The position numbers were made by a program, and so were the translations under genes. The notes beneath the pieces are model-generated. The model was given only the letters and a program-made list of their open reading frames with translations, was not told where the DNA came from and searched no databases. A stretch of DNA of 64,000 nt, from the NCBI GenBank assembly GCA_006503475.1, contig RSEH01000029.1, positions 62,001-126,000 of the forward strand, given 5' to 3'. Origin of the DNA: Stentor roeselii (taxonomy: Eukaryota; Ciliophora; Heterotrichea; Heterotrichida; Stentoridae). Positions 38,763-48,175 of this stretch are shown piece by piece. The stretch's first letter is position 1; each line of letters begins with the position of its first letter.

Positions 38763-39572
38763 TTTGATTAATTTTATTGTTTGAGAAAAGAGTTTTTGGA
38801 AGAATTTTATAATTTTTTATTGTTAAGTTTAGGAATGTTGTGTAGGGTGTTAGGGGATTAGAATGAAAATTTTGGAGATATGATTTTTGGGTTTTATGAG
38901 AAATTTGAATGAGGACCTGGAGAATTATTAGATAGCTTAAGATGATGAACATTTTTATTAGTTTATAATTATGGCCAGCTAATGCTGCCTTTGGCCCTTA
39001 TGGCTGAGTTGCATATTGAGATGTAAAGAGAAACATCTTAATATTCACCTTTTCCATGGGGGCCTGGAAAAGTCCCTTCATATCCTTAATCATCTTTTTC
39101 TCTTGGAGGCGGTTTTGGATATGAAGATACTTCTCTGATGGCTTGAAACCCTCACTGGATAATTATCTGGATCTCTGGGCTCGCTGGAGATACCGAATGA
39201 AAAATGTTATAACTATGATAATTTACAGACTATTAGTTAGGTTAAAGGATTTTAAGTAGTTTGGTGTTATCTAGGGAATGGATTATTTTTAAGAGATTAT
39301 TTTCATCGAAACTTCTTGATGAAATAACTAGATGGTAAAATTTTGATTTGAATGCTATTCGGACTCTCGAAATATAGACATTTTTTCCATATTTAAATAA
39401 ATAGTTAAGAATGTTTATATTCGAAACTAATATAAGATATTTTAATGTGGTTATTGGTTAACTATTTACTACTAATTTCATTACTTTCTAGTGAATATTA
39501 ATTTAACTATCTGTCTAGGCATATTCTTGTTAACTCTCAGAGTTATTCGAATAAATTCTTAACTAACCAACT
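38763..39572. other. Spacer around the GC-richer block
   Basis: 810 bp between the coiled-coil gene start and the pirin 3' end. Apart from the block described at 38969-39259, it is AT-rich with no supported gene. Confidence 0.5.
38969..39259 (+). pseudogene. Candidate nuclear insertion of mitochondrial coding DNA
   Basis: Inside an AT-rich spacer lies a clearly GC-richer block (about 38970-39200). On the plus strand it is open for 96 codons if TGA is read as Trp: TGA occurs three times (39005, 39017, 39122) and no TAA or TAG until 39257. The peptide is rich in Trp, Phe, Ile and Arg with membrane-like stretches (WPANAAFGPYG, NILIFTFSMGAWKS, SLIIFFSWRRFW). Nuclear genes here do not use TGA as Trp, but ciliate mitochondria do. 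A fragment of a mitochondrial membrane-protein gene inserted in the nucleus fits best. No family recognised. An ancient UGA-Trp gene or a structured RNA are alternatives. Confidence 0.4.
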
Positions 39573-40427
39573 TTATAGTCCTCCAATTTTAGACTTCCAG
39601 TTGCGAGCTCCTTCAAATCCATTTCTTCCATATGAATAGTCTTGCAATGTTTGCTGAATTTCTTGATAAGTATTCATGACAAAAGGTCCGTGCTGCACAA
39701 TTGGTTCCCCAATCGGTTCTCCAGCAAGCAAAGCGAATCTTGACTCAGTTACAGCCGTGACTTTTATAGTGTCGCCTGTCTGATCAAAAATAACAACTTC
39801 TCCAGCTCCAACCTGTTTTTCTTGAAAGCAAATTTTTCCAGAAACAACATAAACAAAACAATTCCATCCAGTGACGACTTTCTGTTCAAAAGAAGATTCA
39901 GGCTGCATATGAACATCAATAAAATAAGCAGGAGTCCTAGTGATAGTCTCTGCCCTGACCCCCATGCTTTCTCCAGCAATGATAGAGACTCTGACGCCAT
40001 CCTTCAGAACATGCGGGATATGCGACGAAGTCTTTTCCTGATAAGAAGGGTCGCACATCTTGTCTGAAGCGCGAAGATTGACCCAAAGCTGTAAGCCTTC
40101 CATTCTGTCAGTGGCAGGCATCTCAGCGTGCAGAATTCCTCGTCCTGCAGTCATCCACTGCGTGTCACCAGGGCCGATTTCCCCTGAATGGCCTCGAAAG
40201 TCCTCGTGTTGGCACCGGCCGGAAAACATGAAGGTCACTGTCTCGAACCCGCGATGTGGGTGGTCTGGGAAACCGTGAGGCTTATGCACTTCGAAATGGT
40301 CCATCATTAGAAATGGGTCTAGGTTTCGAATGGTTTGATTGCCGATTATTCGAACAACTTCTGCACCGTCACCCTCTGGCTGCCTTCTTGGAGTGAAAAC
40401 TCTTGAGATTTGACGAATGGTATTCAT
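39573..40427 (-). CDS. PIR: Pirin-family cupin protein
   Basis: 284 aa, the full family length. The N-terminal cupin has the iron ligands in FPDHPHRGFETVTFM and in GRGILHAEMP (two His, then His and Glu), with DPFLMMDHFEVHKPHGFPDH as the family signature. The C-terminal cupin (FIDVHMQPESSFEQ..., AGEVVIFDQTGD) is also present. Pirins are nuclear redox-sensing transcription cofactors in animals and quercetin-type dioxygenases in bacteria; the role in ciliates is not known. Confidence 0.95.
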   Translation of the reverse strand: MNTIRQISRVFTPRRQPEGDGAEVVRIIGNQTIRNLDPFLMMDHFEVHKPHGFPDHPHRGFETVTFMFSGRCQHEDFRGHSGEIGPGDTQWMTAGRGILHAEMPATDRMEGLQLWVNLRASDKMCDPSYQEKTSSHIPHVLKDGVRVSIIAGESMGVRAETITRTPAYFIDVHMQPESSFEQKVVTGWNCFVYVVSGKICFQEKQVGAGEVVIFDQTGDTIKVTAVTESRFALLAGEPIGEPIVQHGPFVMNTYQEIQQTLQDYSYGRNGFEGARNWKSKIGGL

Positions 40428-41241
40428 CTGTTGAATTATGGAGGATTGGAAGATTTGTTTATTTTAGAGAGATATTGGGGATTTTTTTAGGTTGTTTAGA
40501 TTCATGTGGATGTTTAATAGAGATATTAATTAAACTGTGCTTTAATGATTTTAATTGATTATGAATTGTTTCAACTATTGAGGAAATCATACACATTCGG
40601 ATGGTTTTTTTATTTCAAATGGATTTATTTCGGATTTTTATGAAAAAACTGATTTTTCGATACTTTTAGGATTTTTCTAAAAAATTTTAAGTTTGTGGCA
40701 TTTAATCAAATCTTTAATCATTGAAAATAGATACTTTTTAGTGAATTCCATATTATTTTTACGAATAGAGATAATTAGAAAAACCATAAACTTGCACAGG
40801 AATTATAAAATTTTTATGATGATAAAGGAATAAATCGTTCAACACTTAAGAATCAGATAATTAAATAAGCGAATATAGTCTACTAGATAATGGATTATGA
40901 TCAATTTAAAATTGAACTGTAAAAATATTGAAAATAATTCCGTTTATTATATTATGAAAGAAAAAGTTGTGTCTTTAAAAAACTATTCTTTAATGCTTGA
41001 TTAATATGAAAAATATCTAAAATTTGATAGCATTAATACAAGTTCATACTCTCCTCATCAAAGTTAAGCTATTTTCTATCAATAAAAGAAAATTTGGTTA
41101 ATAAATTATGAATTCTTCGATTTTTCTAATTTCAAATCAACCGAAAATAATTATAACATGATTATTTCATATACTTAACAAATTCAAGCCAACATACATT
41201 AATTTAACATATAAAAACTCTTATAAAATCTATTAATTCTA
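40428..41241. other. AT-rich spacer
   Basis: 814 bp of strongly AT-rich sequence between the pirin start and the 3' end of the FHA gene. No ORF, RNA or repeat array noticed. Confidence 0.5.
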
Positions 41242-42840
41242 TTACTCATCAAGTTTCCTTATAAAAAACGCATAGTTGCACACAGTTACAAGTGCCATTT
41301 TACCATTAAGATCATACCCTGCATTAAACAACTTGCAAAGTTCAGAAGGTTTTCTATTCGAATACTGATCTTCATTTTTTATAATTCTAAAAGTGCCATT
41401 CGTAGAACCTCGATCAGCAATACTCCAAGTCTTTGTATCTGGATTAAAAATAAGCTGAGCATGAACTTTACTTATCCCCTTGTCTTTTGGTATAAAAATA
41501 TCAGGAGGGAATTGCGGATCCCCTCCTGAACCAATAGTATGGATTGCTTTTAATTCATTTTCTTTCTTATAGACTTCTGTTTTCAATGTAAATTCTTGCC
41601 CTTCATAGGGTTTACTGAAACAAATCAGTTTAATTTTTGAGTGGACTATATTCTCATCATAATTATAATAAATAGTATCAGTACCAATATTTCCTTTGTT
41701 CTCTTGTTCGTCATCAAAAGATATTTCTCTTACTGAAAAGTTCATTGTTTTGGCAAAGCTGTAGAGATATCCTTGATTTATTATTGGAGAGGTTGTTATA
41801 CCTTCATCATCTGTATTATCAAACAACTTGAAACAACAAGGATTTTTCTTAGAACAGTCAATAATATAATAATTATCAGCCAAGTTATACATAATCATCG
41901 CAACATTTTCAGCTTCAGGGTCATCATCAGGTAGCCTTACATCACACTGTGAGTGTTTTCCAAACACCACAATCCCATCATTTCTAAACGTATAAAGATC
42001 AACATCAGGTTGTTCCTCATCTTTTTCAGGATCAGCTTTTCCTTTCTCCAAGCCTCTATAAGTGACATTCATAGGACTGATAGGAAGAGTTTTTTTATTT
42101 CCCTTATAAGCAACTCTCGGTTTAGTCAAGTTCAAATTCAAAGGAGTCGTAAAATGTCTATCTGGCCGAAGACCCGTAGTTTGAGTGAATTTATTAACTT
42201 TTCCATAAAACTTGTAATTATGGCGACTTCCAAAGAAAAGAGTCAAAAACACTTCGACTTGATTGAAGTTCACAGTAATTTCATAATCATTTGCTAAAAC
42301 ATTACCACAAATACATTGTTTCGCGACTTGATTTGTGAAATGGTTGAAATCAATTGACATAAGATTCATTACTTTAGTTAATTCGATTTTGAAGTCAAGG
42401 TATGAAATGTTGAGATTGTTTTTGCTGGTTTTATTTATGTTTTCTTGGATGTGGAGAGATAAGAACTTTGGAAGGATTGTTGAAATTGTTGGGTAGTCAA
42501 CTTGTTGGAGGACTTGATTGAGCATTTCACGGTAGTGCCTTAGAGGAATTTTTAAGTCTGTTAATAGGTATTCTAAGATATCTTCTTCAAATTCTCTAAG
42601 TTTTACTACTAATTGATCTTCTTGCATTTCTGATACGTGATAAAGAGCGTCTTTAATTATTCTATTGATGTTCTCAAAGTAATTTCTGACTGTAGGATGC
42701 TCTATTGAGACCTTAATCCTGAAGATAAGGTCGAGTGTTCTAGAAATCGTGTGATCTGTGAGCTGGTTATCTTGACTTTTCTTCCTTTTAATCAAGGCGG
42801 CTTTGTATTGTTTGCTGAGGTCCTTAACAACAATATCCAT
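41242..42840 (-). CDS. FHA-domain protein, probably two FHA-like domains
   Basis: 532 aa. Residues 1-200 are helical. A first FHA-like segment (about 285-375) reads GIVVFGKHSQCDVRLPDDD then ENVAMIMYNLADNYYIIDCS. A second, canonical one (about 430-525) reads AIHTIGSGGDPQFPPDIFIP, ISKVHAQLIF (the S-K-V-H form of SRxH) and DRGSTNGTF, the phospho-Thr pocket. Layout is similar to the 542-aa FHA protein at 20.5 kb. Likely a phosphoprotein-reading scaffold; pathway unknown. Confidence 0.85.
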   Translation of the reverse strand: MDIVVKDLSKQYKAALIKRKKSQDNQLTDHTISRTLDLIFRIKVSIEHPTVRNYFENINRIIKDALYHVSEMQEDQLVVKLREFEEDILEYLLTDLKIPLRHYREMLNQVLQQVDYPTISTILPKFLSLHIQENINKTSKNNLNISYLDFKIELTKVMNLMSIDFNHFTNQVAKQCICGNVLANDYEITVNFNQVEVFLTLFFGSRHNYKFYGKVNKFTQTTGLRPDRHFTTPLNLNLTKPRVAYKGNKKTLPISPMNVTYRGLEKGKADPEKDEEQPDVDLYTFRNDGIVVFGKHSQCDVRLPDDDPEAENVAMIMYNLADNYYIIDCSKKNPCCFKLFDNTDDEGITTSPIINQGYLYSFAKTMNFSVREISFDDEQENKGNIGTDTIYYNYDENIVHSKIKLICFSKPYEGQEFTLKTEVYKKENELKAIHTIGSGGDPQFPPDIFIPKDKGISKVHAQLIFNPDTKTWSIADRGSTNGTFRIIKNEDQYSNRKPSELCKLFNAGYDLNGKMALVTVCNYAFFIRKLDE

Positions 42841-42870
42841 TCTTTTTTATTAGTCTACAAGTAAAAGAGT

Positions 42871-43121
42871 CTCATTCCTCATAACACCCTGAACCCTAAC
42901 TAATTCCCTTCAAATGATCTACAATTATTAAAACATCCCTAAACTAAAAATATCCTCATTCCTCATAACACCCTCAATAAACCTCCAACCCTAAACTAAT
43001 TCCCTTCTAATGATCTACAATTATTAAAATATCCTCATTCCTCATAACACCCTCAATAAACCTCCAACCCTAAACTTATTCCCTTCTAACCTATCCAATG
43101 ATCTACAATTATTAGAATATC
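42871..43121. repeat. About 80-bp tandem repeat, three copies
   Basis: Units beginning CTCATTCCTCATAACACCCT start at 42871, 42955 and 43034 and share a CCTAAACTAATTCCCTTCTA block and ATGATCTACAATTATTA. The period is about 79-84 bp. They fill the spacer between the FHA gene start and the PTEN 3' end and include ACACCCT and AACCCTAA words. Confidence 0.85.
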
Positions 43122-43129
43122 CAAAAACC

Positions 43130-44332
43130 TCAAGCATCACTTTCATCACTGCTAATCCCATCATCCCCAGTCCCAGGTACATTATTCAAGACCCTTTCAA
43201 TATCATCCTCTTCCCCAAGTCCAAAAAGTAAAACCTTAGGTTCCATTCTAGACCTCATTCCAATAATCGTGTGAATTTCATCCCACTTCATCTTTTCACT
43301 TCTTTTTAAATAAGTCTGACAAAAGGCACATCTGTCCATCAGCTCCAACTGTGGTGAACATGGACAACTTCTCTGAAACTGTACAAAAATCTCGAAGTTT
43401 TCACTAACTTTTCGACTATTTTTAAAGTTATCCGGGTCAAGTTCATATTTTTTAAAGGCCAGTTCATTATTTTGCGTGATAAAAGCAGTGTTAAACGAAA
43501 ACCTGCAAATCATTTTCATGTTAAGAAGTCCCCAATTGACCAAAGTACAGTTAATATCACCTTGCATGACACGTTTTTCCTTAATCATCACGATTTCATG
43601 GACAGTATTATCACTCCAAGTATCATGAAAAGATATTTGTCGATCCCTGTCTTTCGCCTGATTAGTAAATATAAGTTTATCACTTTCAAAAACAGAAAAA
43701 ACCAACTTACTTGAACTTCCAGAACAATGCGGGGCAGTCCTCATCAAGACCCTTTCAACATTAACAAGAAGTGGATATTTGATATTTTCTTGCATTACCT
43801 GTGCAAAGTACTGAATATATCTAAGTTGCGAGGGCTGAGTAACTCCTCCTCCTTGAGAAAATCTTTTAATTTTATAGTAATTCGCAGCTTCAGTGTAATC
43901 AGAGAACCTTCCACAAAATATCATATAACAACAAATAAGAGTTCCAGTCCTTCCTTTCCCAGCGCGACAGTTGGTGACGATAATATTTTCTGGGTCTTGT
44001 GATAACCATTGGTCCATACTGAGACAAGCACGAAACAAGATGTCAATTTCAGGAGGGTAGTGATCTTGCCACTTGTAATCTTCCACCTGGTTGTTGAACT
44101 TGGAGTAGTCGTAAGGAATTCCACTTAGATTCAAGATTTTGTATTTATTTGCATGGCGAGTGTTTAAAAAGCGAGAAACTGATGAAATCGAGTTGCGGTA
44201 GACCCTGTGAACCCCCTCGCCTGGTAAGGACATGGCCACTAGTCGAGGGGTGATGTAGGATAAGTCTAAATTGTACCCGTCTTCCAAGTACCTCCGCTTT
44301 TTACCCGAGACGATACTTCGAACGATGTCCAT
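43130..44332 (-). CDS. PTEN: PTEN phosphoinositide 3-phosphatase
   Basis: 400 aa, about human PTEN length. N-terminus IVSGKKRRYLEDGYNLDLSY matches the PTEN membrane-binding start. WQDHYPP carries the general-acid Asp. The P-loop is NCRAGKGRTG: Cys and Arg are present, but the His before Cys in other PTENs (HCKAGKGR) is Asn. A C2 domain follows (about 185-330) with an inserted Cys-rich piece (CPCSPQLELMDRCAFC), and the tail is acidic and Ser-rich (DGISSDESDA), like the regulatory tail of PTEN. It removes the 3-phosphate of PIP3, opposing class I PI3K. The stop is TGA. Confidence 0.93.
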   Translation of the reverse strand: MDIVRSIVSGKKRRYLEDGYNLDLSYITPRLVAMSLPGEGVHRVYRNSISSVSRFLNTRHANKYKILNLSGIPYDYSKFNNQVEDYKWQDHYPPEIDILFRACLSMDQWLSQDPENIIVTNCRAGKGRTGTLICCYMIFCGRFSDYTEAANYYKIKRFSQGGGVTQPSQLRYIQYFAQVMQENIKYPLLVNVERVLMRTAPHCSGSSSKLVFSVFESDKLIFTNQAKDRDRQISFHDTWSDNTVHEIVMIKEKRVMQGDINCTLVNWGLLNMKMICRFSFNTAFITQNNELAFKKYELDPDNFKNSRKVSENFEIFVQFQRSCPCSPQLELMDRCAFCQTYLKRSEKMKWDEIHTIIGMRSRMEPKVLLFGLGEEDDIERVLNNVPGTGDDGISSDESDA

Positions 44333-44372
44333 TTTTGATTATTGGACTTGAAAGCAGAATATCACTAGATGA

Positions 44373-44792
44373 CTACTTTTTTTTATCTCTATTTAAATCT
44401 TCTATCTTGCGTTGGTAGGCTTTCGCGGTTTCTATGTAGATTTGGTAGTACTTTGGAAATGTCAGCAGGATAAAGAGACAAAAAGTACTGAAACCTTGAA
44501 TGTATACATCTCGTTGTAGCTTCGAGTGCAAGTGTTTTCGCTCCCAGAGCTCAACAGGGTCAGTTAGAGCTGAGAAGTCTTCAGAGTTTCGCAGATTTGT
44601 CACGCTTGTCACCCATGAAAAGCCTGAAATAAGTAAAAAAGCAAAAATTAAGAGTTTTACTTGATTTGGTTTGAATAACTTGCAGGTTGAGTCTTTTATC
44701 AAACAAGCTGAAACTAGTAAAAAACTTCCTGTCATGAGGTAGTAATGAAAAGTGGCTTCATACTGATCTCGAAGAGAGACTATCAAATCCAT
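44373..44792 (-). CDS. BAP31-like ER membrane protein
   Basis: 139 aa with three hydrophobic segments (about 18-34, 46-66, 98-120). The third is preceded by ERKHLHSKLQRDVYIQGFS, close to the BAP29/BAP31 block (LRAQRNLYIAGFS), and is followed by a short coiled coil ending RDKKK, which resembles a KKxx ER-retrieval signal. BAP31 proteins escort membrane proteins out of the ER. The coiled-coil tail is shorter than in animals. It begins 3 nt after the stop of the preceding gene. Confidence 0.7.
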   Translation of the reverse strand: MDLIVSLRDQYEATFHYYLMTGSFLLVSACLIKDSTCKLFKPNQVKLLIFAFLLISGFSWVTSVTNLRNSEDFSALTDPVELWERKHLHSKLQRDVYIQGFSTFCLFILLTFPKYYQIYIETAKAYQRKIEDLNRDKKK

Positions 44793-44795
44793 TTA

Positions 44796-45215
44796 TTAGA
44801 GTACAGTTCTATTAGATATCAATTGGCTTGTGAAGGAACTTAATAGGAACCCGAAGATTAAAATGAGAAAAGACTCAAGGATTGTTAAAGATGAGAACTG
44901 GTGATGGAAGATAAAGGATTTTGACTTTGTTAACTCTAGCTTTCGTCTTATTTCGCTACGACAGGATGATAGGTCTTCAAAAAATAAGGAATTTGAACTG
45001 TTTTCTAAGTGAGGTAATTTTCCGAAGGGGTCTGAGATGTTTAAAGCTTTTTTTAGTTTTTGGTTCTCGGAGGTGACTAGGGATAGAGTTTCTTCTAGAT
45101 AATGGAAATTCTTTTTTTTTTCCTCGATTTTTAGACGAAGTTGGAGGTTTTCGATTAGACGGTTTGGGATTGTCTTTGATGTTTTGCCTTGTGGGTTTGG
45201 GTTGAAAGCTTCCAT
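44796..45215 (-). CDS. Tail-anchored coiled-coil membrane protein
   Basis: 139 aa: a coiled coil (about 20-60), a Ser-rich stretch, and one hydrophobic C-terminal segment (LESFLILIFGFLLSSF) followed by ten residues, the plan of a tail-anchored protein such as a SNARE or golgin-type tether. No SNARE zero-layer motif is evident. Stop TAA, TAA, then the ATG of the BAP31-like gene: two ER/Golgi-type membrane proteins 3 nt apart. Confidence 0.65.
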   Translation of the reverse strand: MEAFNPNPQGKTSKTIPNRLIENLQLRLKIEEKKKNFHYLEETLSLVTSENQKLKKALNISDPFGKLPHLENSSNSLFFEDLSSCRSEIRRKLELTKSKSFIFHHQFSSLTILESFLILIFGFLLSSFTSQLISNRTVL

Positions 45216-45605
45216 ATTAATTATTAAAGAATACTGCTGATTTTAGTAGAATTTTTATGAAATTGATATCAAAGTTTATTTAAACTTATTTTAGTGGATT
45301 TAATGTTTGTAGTTCATATGAATGATTTTTAAGATTCAAGATCTGAATGAATCTTGTGGAAATATTTTTATGATGTTTCTTTATTATTTTTAGTTTTATA
45401 TGAAATAACTGAGCTTGAGAATAGCTGAGAAAAAGCGATTAAAGTTAAGTCACCTAGAAGCCTAGTCTTTAAGTACAAATTCATTTCATCTAATAAAAGA
45501 GTAGTGCCTTCCTACCTCCCTCCAATCTAAAATCATCTAATCCCTATTCTCAATCTTTACTTAATCAAACAACAGCCCTAACTAAATTCTAATTATCTAC
45601 TTTAT
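45216..45605. other. AT-rich spacer
   Basis: 390 bp between the tail-anchored protein start and the 3' end of the Cys-rich gene; nothing recognised. Confidence 0.5.
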
Positions 45606-46559
45606 TCAAGCACTACATTCAGCACAATAATAACTCTTAGTATTCTTATCCTTCCTAGCATGACAAAAAAACACATCATTAGAGCAAGTAACACACTGAG
45701 TATAAATATATTTCAATATACTCCTTTTCTCCTTAACATCAAAAATATGTCCAGTCCTTTCACAACTTCCATTCGTAATTACTTGCCCTGCACAAAAGCA
45801 ACAAACAAGATGGTCCGGAACAATTTCAACCATTCGATCTCCCATCAAGTAAAATATTCCATCACAGTTTTTACAATAGTCTTGCATCTGAGACAAAGCT
45901 TCAACGCTACATTCAGTCTGACATTCCACACAAGTCTTCTTTTTTCCCTCAAGGTATTGCTGAGAAATGCAAAATTTGCACATATGTAAACAACTGAGGA
46001 CATCTTCAGCTAAAAGATTTTTACCTCTAAATTTTTGACATTTACAACAAACAAAAAAATTTTGGGTTTTAACTTGATGTTTAATTAGCCAAGTCTTGAA
46101 ATTATTGATTTTTTCTTTTAGAGTCATGTCGATTTTCATTAGAGTTGCTAGAGTTAAGGGTTTGTTACATTCAGAACAGTTTATGTTTTCTAGTCTTTCT
46201 AGAGTATCTTCACCTTGGGTGTCGAAGATGTGATTGATTTGGACTTGGATTTCGTTGTTCATATGACTGCATGAATAACATTCACAGGAAAGCTCAGTTG
46301 ACTTGAACTCATTACATGAAGAACAGTAAACTCTTGACTCGTCTAATGAAATTTTCTTCACTCTGACAAGAGTAGAAAAACTGTTACATAGATGTTTCAA
46401 TTCATCTGGACGAAGCTCTGCAAACTTGGAAGGACTTACAAATGAAAGCAACTTGCTGATCAGTTCTCGATTTACTTCGATTTTTTCATCTATCGATAAT
46501 CTTGAGTTTAACTGGTTGTGAGTAATGTTTAAGGTAAGGGTGTTCTTTGGATCTGCCAT
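45606..46559 (-). CDS. Cys-rich zinc-binding protein
   Basis: 317 aa. After a helical N-terminus (1-75) come many CxxC pairs: CSSC, CECYSC, CSEC, CCKC, CKFC, CVEC, CKNC, CCFC, CVTC, CAEC, with interspersed His. The spacing of the middle part (CCKCQKFRGKN...CLHMCKFC...CVEC) recalls RING or RING-like cross-brace folds, so it may be an E3-type adaptor, but no exact family matches. A TATATAATG sequence spans the start. The stop is TGA, then TAG three codons later. Confidence 0.7.
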   Translation of the reverse strand: MADPKNTLTLNITHNQLNSRLSIDEKIEVNRELISKLLSFVSPSKFAELRPDELKHLCNSFSTLVRVKKISLDESRVYCSSCNEFKSTELSCECYSCSHMNNEIQVQINHIFDTQGEDTLERLENINCSECNKPLTLATLMKIDMTLKEKINNFKTWLIKHQVKTQNFFVCCKCQKFRGKNLLAEDVLSCLHMCKFCISQQYLEGKKKTCVECQTECSVEALSQMQDYCKNCDGIFYLMGDRMVEIVPDHLVCCFCAGQVITNGSCERTGHIFDVKEKRSILKYIYTQCVTCSNDVFFCHARKDKNTKSYYCAECSA

Positions 46560-46792
46560 TATATAGACTATTTATTATGGCTTCTAATCTGCTGCAAATG
46601 ATGAAGAATAATTTTTTTTTTTATGTTGAATCAAGTTTATTCAAAATAAAATACTTTAAAACTCTCTAACTTACTTGAAATAAATCTAATAACCTCTATA
46701 AAAACGCTTAATTCAAATTCTTTAAATTTTTCGTCATTTCTAAATCAACTATGCAAGTTCTTCCTATTAACTCTCTAAAATAAACCCTGAAT

Positions 46793-47425
46793 ATGTCTAG
46801 GGAGTCCGAATCAATAAGCTACTTATACAAAATTGTCCTCGTCGGTGAAGTGGGTGTTGGGAAGACTTCTCTTCTAGCTCGTTACGTTAAAGGAATTTAC
46901 CTACAAAAGCCAGAGTCAACAATTGGAGTCGAGTTTTCAACAAGAACAGTGCAGCTTTCAAATGGAGTCACAGTCAAAGCGCAGATCTGGGACACAGCTG
47001 GCCAAGAGCGATACAGAGCAATAACAAGCGCTCATTATCGGAGAGCTGTCGGCGCTCTTCTTGTTTACGACATCACATCTTATCCCACATTCGCTGCAGC
47101 TAAACAATGGGTCAGTAATTTAAGAGAAAACGCGGAACCTGAAATCGTCATCATGCTTGTTGGCAATAAACAAGATATGACTGAAGGAAAACCTGAAAAT
47201 CGAAAAGTTTCTTTTGAGGAAGGTAAAAGTTTCGCTGGTTTGAATGGACTCCTTTTCTTTGAAACTTCTGCTGCTAGTGCTTATAAGGTTAAAGAAGTTT
47301 TTGAAGAATTACTTGAAAATATCAATAAAATCAGAGGGTCTGTCAAAAGTGAAACCCCGAACCTTAGTCATAAATTGAATGAGACTGTTAAACTAGAAGA
47401 TAAAAAAGGAAATGGGTGTTGCTAG
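46793..47425 (+). CDS. RAB11: Rab11-like small GTPase
   Basis: 210 aa. G1 GEVGVGKTSL; G2 STIGVEF with Thr; G3 WDTAGQE; G4 NKQD (usual NKxD); G5 ETSA. The text AQIWDTAGQERYRAITSAHYRRAVGALLVYDIT is Rab11/Rab2-like, closest to Rab11. C-terminus GNGCC carries two cysteines for geranylgeranylation. Rab11 directs recycling endosome traffic, including to cilia and contractile vacuoles in protists. The usual Asn after YR (YRAIT) is as in Rab11. Confidence 0.92.
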   Translation: MSRESESISYLYKIVLVGEVGVGKTSLLARYVKGIYLQKPESTIGVEFSTRTVQLSNGVTVKAQIWDTAGQERYRAITSAHYRRAVGALLVYDITSYPTFAAAKQWVSNLRENAEPEIVIMLVGNKQDMTEGKPENRKVSFEEGKSFAGLNGLLFFETSAASAYKVKEVFEELLENINKIRGSVKSETPNLSHKLNETVKLEDKKGNGCC

Positions 47426-47520
47426 GAATGATTTGTATTCGCTGTCAAATGATTTAAGGTTATTTTTTAGTGTAGGGATTATTTTGGGTTAGGGTGGATT
47501 TTAAGAGTAATTATTTGGAC

Positions 47521-47796
47521 TGGGTGTTAGGGTGTTAATTTGATTAAACTGGGTGTTAATTTATATGATTGGGTGTTAAATAGCCTGAGAGTTAATTTAG
47601 CAGATTGGGTGTTAGGGTGTTAATTAGGCTGAGTATTAATTTTATCAAATTGGGTGTTAAGTATTAACTAGATAGATTGGGTATTCAGGGTGTTAACTAA
47701 ATAGATTGGGTATTCAGGGTGTTAATAAGTCTGAGTATTAAGAGTGTTAGAGTGTAAACTAGACAGATTAGGTGTTCAGGGTGTTAGGGTGTTAAT
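47521..47796. repeat. Telomere-like octamer-rich spacer repeat
   Basis: About eleven copies of GGGTGTTA, spaced irregularly 8-40 bp apart, between the Rab gene and the next. Three places have the longer TGTTAGGGTGTTA (47525, 47609, 47781), one and a half units of the heterotrich telomere octamer TGTTAGGG as I recall it. Between them are degenerate units of the type AGATTGGGTATTCA. The array ends at the stop codon of the next gene. Confidence 0.7.
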
Positions 47797-48175
47797 TATA
47801 GATAAACGTATAAGGATGATTCAAAAATAGCTCAGTGTCTTCAGTTGACAATTCAGTCTTTATATCACTCGCTCGGCACCCGAACAAGTTTAATTCTTGA
47901 ACAAGTCTCATATCCCCTTCGATGAAATCAATTTTTACAAACCTGCCTGGAAGACTCCCTGTTTGCACCCTCCTGAGTTTTGAATGGGTTACTATTATTC
48001 CCCGGGCTGCTGAAACCCACTGCCCGTTCAGTGTTTTTGCAACACTAACGTTTACCACTGCTCTAGTCGAGTATTTAATCGCTACATACCGTAGACAACT
48101 AAGTTCCTCTAATGAAAACACGATGCTATTTGAGTTTTTGGCTTCGATCGAATGCACAAGTTCCGAAGTTTGCAT
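47792..48175 (-). CDS. Small beta-rich protein, unknown
   Basis: 127 aa, no signal or transmembrane segment. Alternating hydrophobic residues (SLEELSCLRYVAIKYSTR, VVNVSVAKTL) and GRFVKIDFIEGD...LVQELNLFGCR suggest a beta-sandwich of the galactose-binding type, as in several ciliary proteins, but identity is too weak to name. The stop lies at the edge of the GGGTGTTA array. Confidence 0.6.
   Translation of the reverse strand: MQTSELVHSIEAKNSNSIVFSLEELSCLRYVAIKYSTRAVVNVSVAKTLNGQWVSAARGIIVTHSKLRRVQTGSLPGRFVKIDFIEGDMRLVQELNLFGCRASDIKTELSTEDTELFLNHPYTFIYN

Noticed and set aside
38755-39195. Minus-strand frame through the GC-richer block
   Set aside because: Interrupted by TAA near 39000, no start codon of its own and no intron that would join it; the plus-strand reading with TGA = Trp is more protein-like.
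42871-43121. CRISPR-like array
   Set aside because: Direct tandem copies without unique spacers, in a eukaryotic spacer; a minisatellite.
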